From Cephalopachus bancanus (taxonomy: Eukaryota > Chordata > Mammalia > Primates > Tarsiidae): a stretch of DNA of 64,000 nucleotides. How positions within the stretch are numbered: the first letter of the stretch is position 1; every line of letters begins with the position of its first letter. The DNA is taken from NCBI GenBank assembly GCA_027257055.1, contig JAPVLO010000182.1, forward strand, positions 2,852,001 through 2,916,000, read 5' to 3'. The notes under the pieces are model-generated. The model was not told the DNA's origin, did not search any database, and saw only the letters and a program-made list of their open reading frames with translations. The position numbers were made by a program, and so were the translations under genes. Positions 35,288 through 45,284 of the stretch are shown piece after piece.

Positions 35288-35872
35288 GGTGGGCACGGTG
35301 GCTCATGCCTATAATCCCAGCACTTTGAGAGGCAAAAGTGAGAGGACTGCCTGAGCCCAGAGATTCAAGACCAGCATGGGCAACTTCGTGAGACCTCATC
35401 TCTACAATAAGTAAAAAAAAATTAAAGCCGGGCTCGGTGGCTCAGCCTGTGATCCCACACCTTTGGGAGGCTGAGGTGAGTGGATTGCCTGAGCCTGCAG
35501 GCTCGAGACCCGCCTGGGCAACTTGGTGAGACCTCATCTCTACTACACATCAAAAAATTAGCTGGGCGTGGTAGCGTGCGCCTGTAGTTCCAGCTACTTG
35601 GAAGGCTGAGGAGGAAGGATCGCCCGAGCCCAGCAGGTAGAGATTGCGGTGTCCGGGAGCGGCCACTGCACTCCAGTCTGGGTGACAGAGTGAGACTCCA
35701 ACTCAAAAAAAAAAAAAAAATTAGCTGGGCATAGTAGCGCGCGCCTGTGGTTCCAGCTACTTACAAAGTGTAAGTGGAAGGATCACCTGAGCCCAGCAGG
35801 TCGAGGCTGTGATGGCCAAGAGCATGCTACTGCACTCCAGCCTCGGTGACAGAGTGACCCCAACTCAAAAAT
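35288..35872 (+). mobile_element. Alu (outer), split by a second Alu
   Basis: Left arm at 35288-35423 and right arm at 35720-35872 (TTAGCTGGGCATAGTAGCGC to GTGACCCCAACTCAAAA). The two belong to one dimer whose A-rich linker received the Alu at 35428-35719. Confidence 0.9.
35428..35719 (+). mobile_element. Alu, young type, nested in an Alu
   Basis: GCCGGGCTCGGTGGCTCAGCC to GAGACTCCAACTC plus A tail, retaining CAACTTGG. Its insertion into the linker of the outer copy gives the relative age. Confidence 0.95.
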
Positions 35873-35879
35873 CAAACAA

Positions 35880-37977
35880 AAAAAAGATTATTGTTCACCT
35901 ATATCCAAAACGAGTATGATGTTAATACCAACTGTAAAAATGCTATCTTTCTAAATTACTTTTAAATAAGTTAATGTTTATACATTCATTTGATGTTTTG
36001 TTTCCACATATTAAGCATATACTTAATTCAAAATTTCCTTGCTCAAAATAAAAAAATGTTTATTGCTACAGACATGTTTTCAGATCTAGTAAGCAACAAC
36101 AAATAACACATTAAACAAATATAAACTGATCTAACGACAGAAATAGAAAGAGACAACACAAAGGATACCTGGCACACTAAACTTATCTGAATTCTTGTGT
36201 CCCAAAACTCAGGATTCAAATCGATCCCAATAAATTCTCATGTGTATTACCTGGTCTCTGGACACTCACTACCCAAAACTCAGGATATGGTTCACTCACT
36301 ACCCCTTGCCATCAGGACTCAATAACCAATCTCTCACTCCAAACTCAAGAACTCAGTAGCTTTAGGTAGCTAAATACATATAAGTATGTATTCAAGGGCT
36401 TCATAAATTTAAGAATTCTTGCTTAAGCTACTTTAGATTTTTTTCAATGTGAATATAATGCACATTTATGTATTTTCATTCAAATTTCATATTTTAACTC
36501 CATTTAACTAAGAATTTTTCTGCAGGAATGTTTTTATTTTATTTTTATCTTATTTTTTTCTGCGTGAATGGACTCGAATGTGTCCACTTTTTAAAAACCT
36601 TTAGACCCCCAAAATATTGGTTTAAACTACTTAGTATATGACAGGTTACTATGAGTTAAATAATGCTAATGCATGACTGCTGTCAGACATCCCTGAAACC
36701 AGCCTTAAACAACACACTTTTTTTCATCACTTTTTTACATATACATCATAGATTATACAAATACTATGGGAAAAAAGGTTTTTAAGGAAAACAGTGCTTT
36801 CAGTGTTAATTTTACATATTTCACAGATGATATCAAATTTCTCTTGAAGTCACAAAAAGCAAGGGGCGAAATTAAAGAAACAAATCCAAAAACGTACAAA
36901 AGTTGAAAAATCTGGCAAAAATTCCAAACTAACTTAGTCACAAAACAATGGTATGAAACAATATTAGAAGTAACTCCTCCATAAGGTTCAGTCAAAAGTC
37001 AAAGAACCATCAAGCAAGTAATGAATTAACTAGGCTGAGAAAAGTAAAACCCAGATTTCATTAAAGCAGTGCCTTTTCCCAAGTATTTAATTTAGGCTCA
37101 CATGTGAACCTAAGCTTCTTCAGAAAGCTTGTACTTGACAAAAAGTTAAAACTAACATCAGTCAAGAACTGAACAAAGCATGATTTTTTTTTCCCACACT
37201 CAAGAATTATTTTAAGAAATAAGGAAAAGAGGGTAGGGTTGAGTTTTCTCAACTCGACTTTCACAAACTGCTCTTTTGAGTAAAAATATATAAGTAACTT
37301 AAAATAATTGTAACTAGAGCTCCATTATCCTAATTTGGCTGTACTCTCCCCCAAGCGCACACTTCAGATTTGGTGATCTTTAAGAAGGTGAACCCCCTTA
37401 ACAACCAAATTCTAATAGTTGTTTGGCACAGTCCACACGTTAAAAAAAAAAAAAAAAGAGCAAAATTAAATTTAAAAAAATAACCAAGTCTTGTCTACGA
37501 GCCTCACAAAGTGAAATGACTTAGGATTTCAACACCTTTTAACGTCACGGATTCCATATAGACCGACCACAAACGCCCTTTTTAAAACGACAGGGATATT
37601 CTGCCCATGTCTATCATCCTAAAAGCTGAGGCTGATTACTAAGCTTCAACTTCAAGCCAGAAAATGAGTGACCTTTGGAAGAGCGACCCCAAAGGCGCTG
37701 TCAAGACTCAATCAACTGATTTCACACGGTGGCACAACGGCCGGATGCAACACGTTCTTGGCAAACGCAGGCGCAAGCATATGTCACCGTTTCTGTGCGT
37801 TTCCAGGCCCCCGTTCCCAACTGTGCACTTGAGACTCAACGACCCCGAACACCACTGTCCCCTCCTCCTAGACACAGCGAAAGAGAGGGCTTCGGATGGG
37901 ACTCCAAGAGCCCTTCCAGCCTACGGTTGCACCCAGCCGGTTTGCAACCCACAACACAACTCTCCCGACTCTGGGAA
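35880..37977. other. No gene seen; repeat-poor 5' part of MAN1A2 intron 1
   Basis: This 2.1-kb stretch next to exon 1 has no Alu or L1, unlike the rest of the intron. Intronic sequence free of insertions next to a promoter may hold regulatory DNA, but I see no specific motif cluster. Confidence 0.5.
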
Positions 37978-38071
37978 AATCGCGTTTCCCTGGCGGGGGC
38001 GGGCGGCGGGCAGATCGGACGCAACCGCGGCCCCCCGAGGCCAGAGGTCCGCCCCAGAACTCCTGGAAGAA

Positions 38072-38080
38072 ACCCACCTG
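38072..38080 (-). other. MAN1A2: Splice donor of MAN1A2 coding exon 1
   Basis: Minus-strand CAG|GTGGGT; the last exon base is 38078 and the intron begins at 38077. It splits an Arg codon after two bases (AG|), which fits the family continuing HRHR-EEEE. Confidence 0.88.
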
Positions 38081-38379
38081 TGTCTGTGCTCATCGGGCCC
38101 GTGGATCAGGAAGACGCCCGGGTTTCGGGCCCCTTGGCCGGCCTCGACGTGCGGAATCAACACATCTTCCAAGCCCAGATCAAAGCGTTTGTGCTTCGAA
38201 GAGTCTGGAAGGAAGAAGAATGCCCCAAAACACAGGGTGATGAAGGCACTGAGGATGAGGAGCAGGATGAACTTCTCCGAGAGTCTCAAGGTGGCCCTGT
38301 GGTGCGGGAAGGAGGGGGGCCCCAGGCTCGGAGGCGGGATCCGGCGTCCAGAGAGGGGCAGCAGGGCCGGGGTCGTCAT
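38078..38379 (-). CDS. MAN1A2: MAN1A2 exon 1: N-terminus of Golgi alpha-1,2-mannosidase IB
   Basis: Residues 1-100 plus two bases of codon 101. Starts MTTPALLPLSGRRIPP. A short cytosolic tail with basic residues is followed by a signal-anchor helix at about residues 37-57 (within FILLLILSAFITLCFG), then the luminal stem with LPDSSKHKRFDLGLEDV and PGVFLIHGPDEHRH. This matches the N-terminus of MAN1A2 as I know it, with a few conservative changes (for example PPPSL and HVEAGQGARN here, where I recall PPLNL and HVDAGKGAKN in human), and differs from the paralogue MAN1A1. The full enzyme is a calcium-dependent GH47 type II membrane protein. It trims Man9-8GlcNAc2 to Man5GlcNAc2 in the cis Golgi during N-glycan maturation. 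The catalytic domain lies in later exons outside the window. The start codon has A at -3 (AACGATGA). Confidence 0.95.
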
Positions 38380-38408
38380 CGTTCACGCTCCTCGACGGCA
38401 GGCGGCAT
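38376..38408 (-). other. Upstream ORF of 10 codons overlapping the MAN1A2 start
   Basis: Minus-strand ATG at 38408 encodes MPPAVEERER and ends with TGA at 38378-38376, overlapping the main start codon as ATGA. The context is weak (T at -3, C at +4), so scanning ribosomes may often pass it. It counts only if the transcription start lies upstream, which the island position makes likely. Confidence 0.6.
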
Positions 38409-38580
38409 CAAGTCGCGTCTCGCGTCCGGCCTGCCGCACGCGGATCCGTCCCAGCCCGGGCCCCAGCAGGAAGGGCCGCGAGGACTCGGGCTCGCTCCCG
38501 CACGGGCTGCGGTGCCTGCGAAGACGGCGCCCCGCTCACGCTCGGCCCGGCCCGCCCAGCATCCCGGGCGGACCCAACGG

Positions 38581-38616
38581 TCACACGGGCACGCCCGGCG
38601 GGACCTCCTTCGCCAT
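38581..38616 (-). other. Upstream ORF of 11 codons in the MAN1A2 leader
   Basis: Minus-strand ATG at 38616, MAKEVPPGVPV, stop TGA at 38583-38581, about 200 bases before the main start. C at -3 and G at +4 give an intermediate start context. Confidence 0.5.
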
Positions 38617-38666
38617 CGGCCTTCCACAACTTCGCGGCGGGCTCGGCTCTGCGCTCCGCTCCGCTC

Positions 38667-38723
38667 CTAGGGGCCGGCCGGGCCGGCCACGCCGCGGGGA
38701 AGCCGCGAGGGGGGTCCCTCCAT
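38667..38723 (-). other. Upstream ORF of 18 codons, strong start context
   Basis: Minus-strand AGCATGG (A at -3, G at +4) at 38723, MEGPPSRLPRGVAGPAGP, stop TAG at 38669-38667. If within the mature leader it should be translated and reduce or regulate MAN1A2 initiation. Confidence 0.5.
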
Positions 38724-38744
38724 GCTGGCGCCTCCGCGCGGCGC

Positions 38745-38752
38745 TGACGTGG
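38745..38752. promoter_or_regulatory. TGACGTGG, possible UPRE/CRE-like site
   Basis: Matches the XBP1/ATF6-type core TGACGTGG within the CpG island, about 370 bases before the start codon. An eight-base match in GC-rich DNA can be chance. Confidence 0.3.
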
Positions 38753-39902
38753 GCTTCCGCCCCCAGAGGCGGCCGGGCGGGATCCGAGGGGCGGCGGGGG
38801 CCGCCGACGCCCCGCCGGCGCTCCTCTTCCAGAATCTTCGCCTGGGCGGGGAGGAAGGAGAGAGACGCGGAGCGTCGCCACGGGCGTCCGCGATCCCGGC
38901 GGCAGCCCCGGCGGCCCGCGCGCCCCGACGCGGCCGGGCCGGCTCGGGCCGCCCGCTCGACGGCCAGCGCGAAGGGCGAGCGCGCCCGAAGCCGAGCCTG
39001 GAGCCCGCCGCCGCCGCCGCCGCCCGGGACTGTCCGGGGACGGAACTTCCTCCCGCGGCGGCCACTGAGCGGCCCCGGCGCGTGCGGGGAGGGACGCGGC
39101 CGCCGCCCCCGCCCGGCGGCTCCTCCCCCTCCTCCCGGCCTGCCCCGCCCCGCCCCGCGGCCGCCTCAGCGAACCCCGGCGCCCGCTGGCCGGGCGAGGC
39201 CGCCGCCGCCGCGCCCGGCCGCCGCGTGCGGGCCGCCGCGCCTCCGCGGCGTGGGGAGAGGCCGAGCCGCGGCCCTCGCTCCGGGAGCCCGGGCCGGGCG
39301 TCTGCTCATTCCCCGCTCGGCCTCGGCGCGGCCGCGCGGGCCTCCTGCCTCCGCGCCGCCTCCGGGCTCGCGGCGGCGGAGGGGCGGCGCGCCCACGCGG
39401 GCTGCGGCCGGGCCCGCGCCCCGCCTCCCGGGCCGGGGCGCGCGGAGCCGCCGCGGGGCCGCAGCCGGGGCGCACGCCGGGCAGGCCGCGGCGAGGGGCG
39501 GCGGGCGCGGGCCTGCCGACCGGCCGGCTCGCGAGCGGGCGTCCCGGCGGCGGCGCGCGAGGTGCGCGCGCAGCGCCCGGCCCCGCGCCGCCCCGCCCCC
39601 GCCCCGGCCTCGCGCCGCTGCGGCTCCAGCCGCCCGGAAGCGCCGCCGCCGTCCGGCCGCGCGAGGCGGGGGCGGCCGGGCTGCGCCGCGGGGCCCGGGG
39701 CGTGTCGCCCCCCGCGGGGCCCGGCGCCAAGGGGGTCCGGCCGAACGGGCCCTCACCGCGCAGGCCGCCGTCTCGCCCGGCTCGGGGCGGTCGAGTCGTC
39801 CGTGCCAGGCCCGGCGGCGGGCCCCGGCCCGCGCGCTCGCCGTGGAGCCCCGAGCCTCGGCCCGCGCCGCGGGAGCGCCCGCCGTGTGCCGGGACCGGTG
39901 CT

Positions 39903-39913
39903 AAAATGGCGAC
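39903..39913 (+). promoter_or_regulatory. YY1-type motif AAAATGGCGAC
   Basis: Close to the AANATGGCGNC word often found just downstream of start sites of CpG-island genes. Here it faces the + strand, away from MAN1A2, which would fit a divergent transcript. Confidence 0.4.
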
Positions 39914-40091
39914 CCGGCCCTTCCCTCCGGGGCCCTTTCCGAGGACTCCGGGCGCCCGCAGCGTGGCAGCGGCCTCTTCCCGGCTCACTCTCTGGGGTGC
40001 GGGCTCCCGTCGTCTCCTCCCCGCCACCCCTCCCTAGAGGGGGCGATGGGGGTGGCTGAGGAGGCGCCCAGGCCCCAGAAGACGCCAAGAT

Positions 40092-40105
40092 TGTTTACAT
40101 TCCGG
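40092..40105. promoter_or_regulatory. Forkhead-like TGTTTAC next to ETS-like core
   Basis: TGTTTAC at 40092-40098 followed by TTCCGG at 40100-40105 (CCGGAA on the minus strand), at the upstream edge of the CpG island. Motif matches only. Confidence 0.35.
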
Positions 40106-40180
40106 CGCAAACATGGTCTGAGTCGGTGCGGCTGCCTGTCCGCGGTGTGGAGGAAGGCCCGTATGATTAAGGCAAAAAAC

Positions 40181-41154
40181 GCCCTTCGTGTGCATGTGCA
40201 TACACACTCTTGGCGTCTGGTTTACTTTCAGATTGTTTTTATTCTACTGTTTCGTTGTTACTCCCTGTCCACGCCCTTAGGACGGGGAAATGAAGAGGAG
40301 TAAAAGTCAGCCTTACACGAAAAAGGAAGCACAGAAAGCCGCCTGCTCGTTGGCACAATTCACAACTGCGTTCCAGTAGTCCAGTCTGCACTGTTTCTAG
40401 AAGTTCTGCATCTCTAGCGACCGGCCACATGACAAAAGAAGCTATTGTCATTGAGCGAACAAACCAAGGCATTAAAATGTGAAGGGACACCTCTTACCCG
40501 CTCACCCAGCCAGGAAAGACGACAGTGAGATTTGTGGTGGACACTTGTGAAGAGTGGATGTAAGAAACTTGCTGCCTCTTCGATGTGTCTTTATAAGAGG
40601 GACCAACTTTACGAATAAGTCTCTAATGTTGATACTCTGTTAAGCCAAGGGAGAAGAAACACTGGTTTCCTGCTATTGAGATCCTTGTTTTCCATGAAAA
40701 GTTCAGGGGAAATAAAGATTAACCTCTGAATGAAATAATAGCAGATTATATAAATCTTGAAAAGTAAACAGTACCTAGGTTGACACCAAATTGTTAGCCA
40801 CAAGAGATACGAATCATATGAAACCTGCCAAAACCTAGTTGACAAGTATGACTTAAGCAGGTTCAACCACATAGCTGATGGAGGATGCTTATATGTTCCC
40901 TTCCTCTTTCTTTGCTTACCTGTTTTGCAAAATTCATTTCTCCTTCGTGAGAGTAAAAACATAATTTAAATTAGGAATTCTTGCAGATCTCTAAATGCAG
41001 TCTGCAGTTTTAAAGTCATTGATTATGCCATCAATTATTTTACTACGCCCTACACCAGCATCAAAAACATATATGCAATATATATACACACTCTTTGAGA
41101 GACAAGTCTGAGTTTTAAAAGAATCGTACTATTTTGTTAAAAAGTAAGTTGCAA
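40181..41154. other. No gene seen; unique 5' flank of MAN1A2
   Basis: AT-rich DNA directly upstream of the island. No repeat or exon recognised. Confidence 0.55.
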
Positions 41155-41441
41155 GCCGGGCTTGATGGCTCAGCCTGTAATCCTGTGCCTTGGGAGGCTG
41201 AGGTGAGTGAATTGCCTGAGCTCGCGGGTTTGAGACCCGCCTGGGCAACTTGGCGAGACCGCATCTCTACAGTAAATCAAAAATTAGCCGGGCATGGTAG
41301 CGCGCCTGTAGTTCCAGCTACTCGGAAGGCCGAGGCGGGAGGATCGCCGGAGCCCAGCAGGTCGGGGCTGTGGCGGCCAGGAGTGGCCACAGCACTCCAG
41401 TCTGGGCGACAGAGTGAGACTCCAACTCAAAAAAAAAAAAA
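41155..41441 (+). mobile_element. Alu, young type with target duplication
   Basis: GCCGGGCTTGATGGCTCAGCC start; GCGGGTTTGAGACCCGC keeps the stem; long linker. AAGTTGCAA flanks at 41146-41154 and 41442-41450. Confidence 0.95.
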
Positions 41442-41732
41442 AAGTTGCAAATTTTTTCATTAATTCTGATAAGTATATAAAAACATGCATATAAAAAGGC
41501 TAAAAGGGAATATTGAAAAAGATTATAAATGTTGTATTAAGACATCGGTATTACATATTATTTTCCCCCAATGTGCTGTTGTTACATTTATAGTTAAATA
41601 AAAATGTGTAAAGAAACTGGTACTTGAGAAAGTTAAGGTCAGATTTCAAGTAGGTAGACTCAGTTATATCAAGGTAGACACACAGACGGGTCCATTTGAA
41701 GGAAATCAGCAGAAAGCAGAGTATGCAAGAGC

Positions 41733-41733
41733 C

Positions 41734-41766
<33 letters not shown>

Positions 41767-41826
41767 TGTGTGTAATTGTATATGTGTGTATGTGTAATTG
41801 TATATGTGTATGTATATATACACATG
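41733..41826. repeat. (TG)n microsatellite with TA-rich end
   Basis: About 35 bases of TG followed by two imperfect copies of GTAATTGTATATGTGT. Confidence 0.95.
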
Positions 41827-42029
41827 CAACAGAGAAGAGTTTCATTCCAGAGTCTAAAGAGAATATTTCATTTTCAAAAAGTGGTTAAGGTTTGATCAAA
41901 GATTCCAAAGTGGCAGATTAAGTGGTGATTCCCCTTTTACAAATCCATATAAATTAATATTTTAGGAAATTAGAATTACTAACAAAGTAAAACGTACTGT
42001 TGAAGATTTCAAACGTATAGGATATCTCC

Positions 42030-42308
42030 GGGCTCGGTGGCTCAGCCTGTCATCCCGTGCCTTTGGAAGGCTGAGGTGAGTGGATTGCCTGAGCCCGCGG
42101 GTTCGACACCCGCCTGGGCAGGTGACACCTCATCTCTACAATAAATCAAAAAATTAGCCGGGCGTGATAGCGTGCGCCTGTAATTCCGGCTACTCGGAAG
42201 GCCCAGGCGGAAGGATCGCCGGAGTCCAGCAGGTCGAGGCTGCGGTGCCGGGAGCGGTCACTGCACTCCAGTCTGGGTGACAGAGTGAGACTCCAACTCA
42301 AAAAAAAA
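42030..42308 (+). mobile_element. Alu, shortened-linker form, with target duplication
   Basis: GGGCTCGGTGGCTCAGCC start. GCGGGTTCGACACCCGC at 42097-42113. The linker GGGCAGGTGACACC also lacks ACTTG. GGATATCTCC flanks at 42020-42029 and 42309-42318. Confidence 0.94.
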
Positions 42309-42318
42309 GGATATCTCC

Positions 42319-42829
42319 TGATATCCACTCATGTATTACAATGTAAAAGTTACTTATAGGTATTCAATCATATGTTGACTTTTACATTATTGAAACAATT
42401 TCATGCAGATTATATCCGTCCACACACACGTCATCATCGTCATCATCGTTATCCTGGAGCTCTGTTTTAAGTGAAGCTGAAGTCACATGCTGCATGGGGG
42501 GAAATACAGCTGGTATGCCAAAAGAGGCTTCCTCTTTGCTTACATAACCTTCTTAGTTCCAACTCGTCCCAAAGTGTCCAAGGAGGACAGAATAGAGAAA
42601 TTACTAAATGTGGCCACTGAATGTGTCGGGAAATAACCGGGCTTCAGCCCAGCTCCTTCCACTTTTGCTTTCCTCTATGAAGCCTTTTCAGAGGTCAGAA
42701 ATAAGCTGAAGTTCAATGCTATGAAGCTCTCAAGTTAGCTCCATGAAGGTCAGCAAAGCAGAAAAAGCTAGACTGCCCTTCTGAGACGAAGGACTTAAGG
42801 CTCACTTGCTTATAAAAGACGCATTTGTT
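42319..42829. other. No gene seen; unique
   Basis: Includes a short CATCATCGTCATCATCG simple stretch at 42432. Nothing else recognised. Confidence 0.5.
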
Positions 42830-43120
42830 GGGTTGGAGGACTATTTGGCAAATCCTCTGCTAGGTGTTGGAGATTTGGAGAAGCCAGTCAGAACCTGTAT
42901 GCTCCATGAGTTTGCAGTCTGGTGTGGGGAAATAGATGAACACTGACAATTCCAAGACGGTGGGAAGAATGCTGTTGGAACAAAGTGCCGGGGGCATGTG
43001 GGAACACTGAAGGGACCCCAGAGGGAGAGAAGGTGGATTGGGAGTGTGTCAGGGAAAGTTTCTGGATCAAGTGTCACCTGAGCTGAGCCTTTAATTAACC
43101 AGAAGAGAAGGGTCATGATC
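42830..43120 (-). repeat. L2 relic
   Basis: CTGCTAGGTGTTGGAGATTTGG, CAGTCTGGTGTGGGGAAATAG, TCAGGGAAAGTTTCTGG and TGTCACCTGAGCTGAGCC follow the inverted L2 3' order. Confidence 0.65.
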
Positions 43121-43379
43121 CAACCTAGGGAGCAGACATCCACAGGCACCTATAGCTGGTTTTTCCTGCCACTTATCCAGAACACTTCCTGCTTTACTCT
43201 TCCAGGAAATGGCTTGCCTGGCCCTCATCTCCCAGCACTCTTGAACTGGGAAAGTAAAAACGGTAGGGCAGTGCTGTTGCCTATGTTACCAGTAAAATGG
43301 GTTCAGAATGACTAATGGTGTCATCAGCATGTTTCTGTCATCGAAAGACTTAGATGATATTCTTGCTTTCACAGGCAGT

Positions 43380-43640
43380 GCTCTGTTATTTCAGGCAAAT
43401 GGCTTACCTCTTTGAATCCATTAATAAAATGAGGCTCTTCAGACATATGTAAGAGGTACTGAACTAGGTGTCAAAAGACAGATTTCAAACCTAGCTGTAA
43501 CCTTCACTGAGTTTCCTTCTTTATAAAGCATAGCAATCTTTGCCTATTTTATAGGACTATTTACGGATCAAATGACTTATTGTTTCTAAAATGTTCTAAA
43601 TACATGTTAGTTCTATACAAAATAATAAGTTGCTTATGGT
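43380..43640 (+). repeat. MIR relics, two weak copies
   Basis: AAATGGCTTACCTCTTTGAATCC...AAAATGAGG, then GACAGATTTCAAACCTAGCTG with TATAGGACTATTTACGGATCAAATGA. Confidence 0.45.
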
Positions 43641-44158
43641 TATAGTGTTTATGTGACTTGGAGGCATGAGATTTCAGTTTACCTAGCATCCTTTTGGAAA
43701 ATTATCCCGTCCCCAGTCTAGTCTATGACTCTAGATTGGGATGGCCTCCCTCCCACCCACCACAGCACTTGCTCCCCTCCCCTAGCTGGATCCAGGAGTG
43801 AGTATGTTACTCAGAGCTAACTCATTCATTTTCCACACTTCCCTGGCCATAATGACTCAGACCTGGCCATGTGACTCAAACCAAGCTAATCAGAATCCTC
43901 TTTAAGTCATTTGCTGACGTCATCAGCAAAAAGGGTCTCTCTCTTTCCTGGAATTACCAGCCCTGAGCATGCTGTAACCTTAGAGCTGCCAGTCGCCCTC
44001 TTTGCCACCTTGTGAGGAAGTTTGCCTATGAATGAAGGAAACAGAGAAGAGCTGAGACACTGGGAGAGAAGGTATCCACACGGCATCACTTGAACCCTTG
44101 GCGCAGGGTAGATCTGGGTTTTGTGGGGCCTGAAGCGTATGTAATCTAAGGAGTTCTC

Positions 44159-44448
44159 TTTTTTTTGAGTTGGAGTCTCACTCTGTCACCCAGGCTGGAG
44201 TGCAGCGGCATGCTCACAGCCACTGCAGACTCGACCTGCTGGACTTAGGCAGTCCTCCTGTCTCATCCTTCCAGGTAGCTGGAACTACAGGTACATATCA
44301 CTATGCCCGGATACTTTTTTGATTTATTGTAGACACGAGGTCTCACCAAGTTGCCCAGGCTAGTCTCGATCCCCTGGACTCAGGAAATCCTCTGGCCTCA
44401 GCCTCCCAAAGTGCTGGGATTACAGGCTTGAGCCACTGTGCCTGGCCC
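44159..44448 (-). mobile_element. Alu dimer with target duplication
   Basis: T-run, GAGTTGGAGTCTCACTCTG to CCACTGTGCCTGGCC. AGGAGTTCTC (44149) and AGGAGTCCTC (44451) flank it, one mismatch. Confidence 0.93.
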
Positions 44449-44460
44449 TGAGGAGTCCTC

Positions 44461-44657
44461 TTTTTTTTTTTTTTTTTTTTGAGTTGGAGTCTCACTCTGT
44501 CGCCCAGACTGGAGTGCATTGGCCGCTTCCGGCCACCGCAGCCTCGACCTGCTGGGCTCCAGCGATCCTTCCTCCTCAGCCTTCTGAGTAGCTGGAATTA
44601 CAGGCATGCGCTACCACGCCCGGCTAATTTTTTTATTTATTGTAGAGATGAGGTCTC
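44461..44657 (-). mobile_element. Alu, 5'-truncated, young type
   Basis: 20-base T-run, GAGTTGGAGTCTCACTCTGTC, right-arm segment GGCCGCTTCCGGCCACCGC, ending at GATGAGGTCTCA in the linker. It starts directly after the target duplication of the preceding Alu and lies head-on to the next. Confidence 0.92.
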
Positions 44658-44672
44658 AAAGAAAAATAATCC

Positions 44673-44945
44673 GCCGGGCTCGGTGGCTCAGCCTGTAATC
44701 CTGCGCCTTTGGGAGGCTGAGGTGAGTGGACTGCCAGATCCTGCGGGTTTGAGACCTGCCTGGGCAGCGAGACCTCATCTCTACAACAAATCAAAAAATC
44801 AGCCGGGCGTGGTAGTGCATGCCTGTAATTCTGGCTACTCTGAAGGCTGAGGCGGAAGGATCGCCAGAACCCAGCAGATCAAGGCTGCGGTGGCTGGGAG
44901 CGGCCACTGCACTCCAGTCTGGGTGACAGAGTGAGACTTCAACTC
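44673..44945 (+). mobile_element. Alu, 5-bp-deletion subfamily, almost without A tail
   Basis: GCCGGGCTCGGTGGCTCAGCC; GGGCAGCGAGACC; ends CAACTC followed at once by the direct repeat AAAATAATCC (44946-44955), which also precedes it (44663-44672). Confidence 0.95.
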
Positions 44946-44955
44946 AAAATAATCC

Positions 44956-45284
44956 ATGATTGTAAATACAAAACAAATTGCAAGAGTGGATTTTGCTTAA
45001 ACCAAATTCAGTTACAAGCAAATATTTCTTCACAATGCCAGTGGCCACACTAACACCACCTGACCGATGTGATCCATGCCAGGAGTATGATGGATAGGAA
45101 GTCAGAGTAGAAAAGAAACCACAATCTTAACCAATTGTGATTAAACTTTATTTTTACAAAGTTTAGAGAAACATATGATTATGTAAATTCATTGCTAGGA
45201 TCTTTTCCAAAGCCTAAAACTGGGCCAAACAATGAAGAACCCAGAAGCTTAAACTTTATTGGGCTCATAGAAAACTCACTTCTC
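44956..45284. other. No gene seen; unassigned insertion-like DNA inside the old LTR
   Basis: Not part of the LTR order on either side; repeat family not recognised. Confidence 0.4.

Larger units (their letters stand above)
1..38077 (-). other. MAN1A2: MAN1A2 intron 1 (3' part outside window)
   Basis: Everything to the left of the splice donor of the recognised first coding exon is transcribed (minus strand) as intron 1, if the gene model is right. I looked for the next coding segment, which in the family continues with a charged EEEERLRNK-type coiled stem, and did not see it. The intron is therefore at least 38 kb long. It is dominated by transposable elements, mostly in + orientation, that is antisense to MAN1A2. 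Inference rests on the exon identification. Confidence 0.8.
37978..40180 (-). promoter_or_regulatory. MAN1A2: CpG island promoter of MAN1A2
   Basis: About 2.2 kb of very GC- and CpG-dense DNA with many GGGCGG/CCGCCC (GC-box) words, free of repeats, flanked by AT-rich DNA. It spans the first coding exon at its left end, so most of it is 5'UTR and promoter. No TATA box is evident, as usual for housekeeping Golgi enzyme genes. The transcription start cannot be fixed from sequence. Long open frames on both strands here (up to 746 codons) are composition artefacts of stop-poor GC DNA. Confidence 0.9.

Noticed and set aside
1..38077. MAN1A2 exon 2 in the window
   Set aside because: I scanned the minus strand by eye for a segment encoding the charged stem after HRHR and found none. 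A proper spliced alignment could still find it.
37664..39904. 746-codon + strand open frame and a 539-codon minus frame (38408-40027)
   Set aside because: Both are Arg/Pro/Ala/Gly-rich translations of CpG-island DNA, where stop codons are rare. They overlap each other and the MAN1A2 leader and show no domain.
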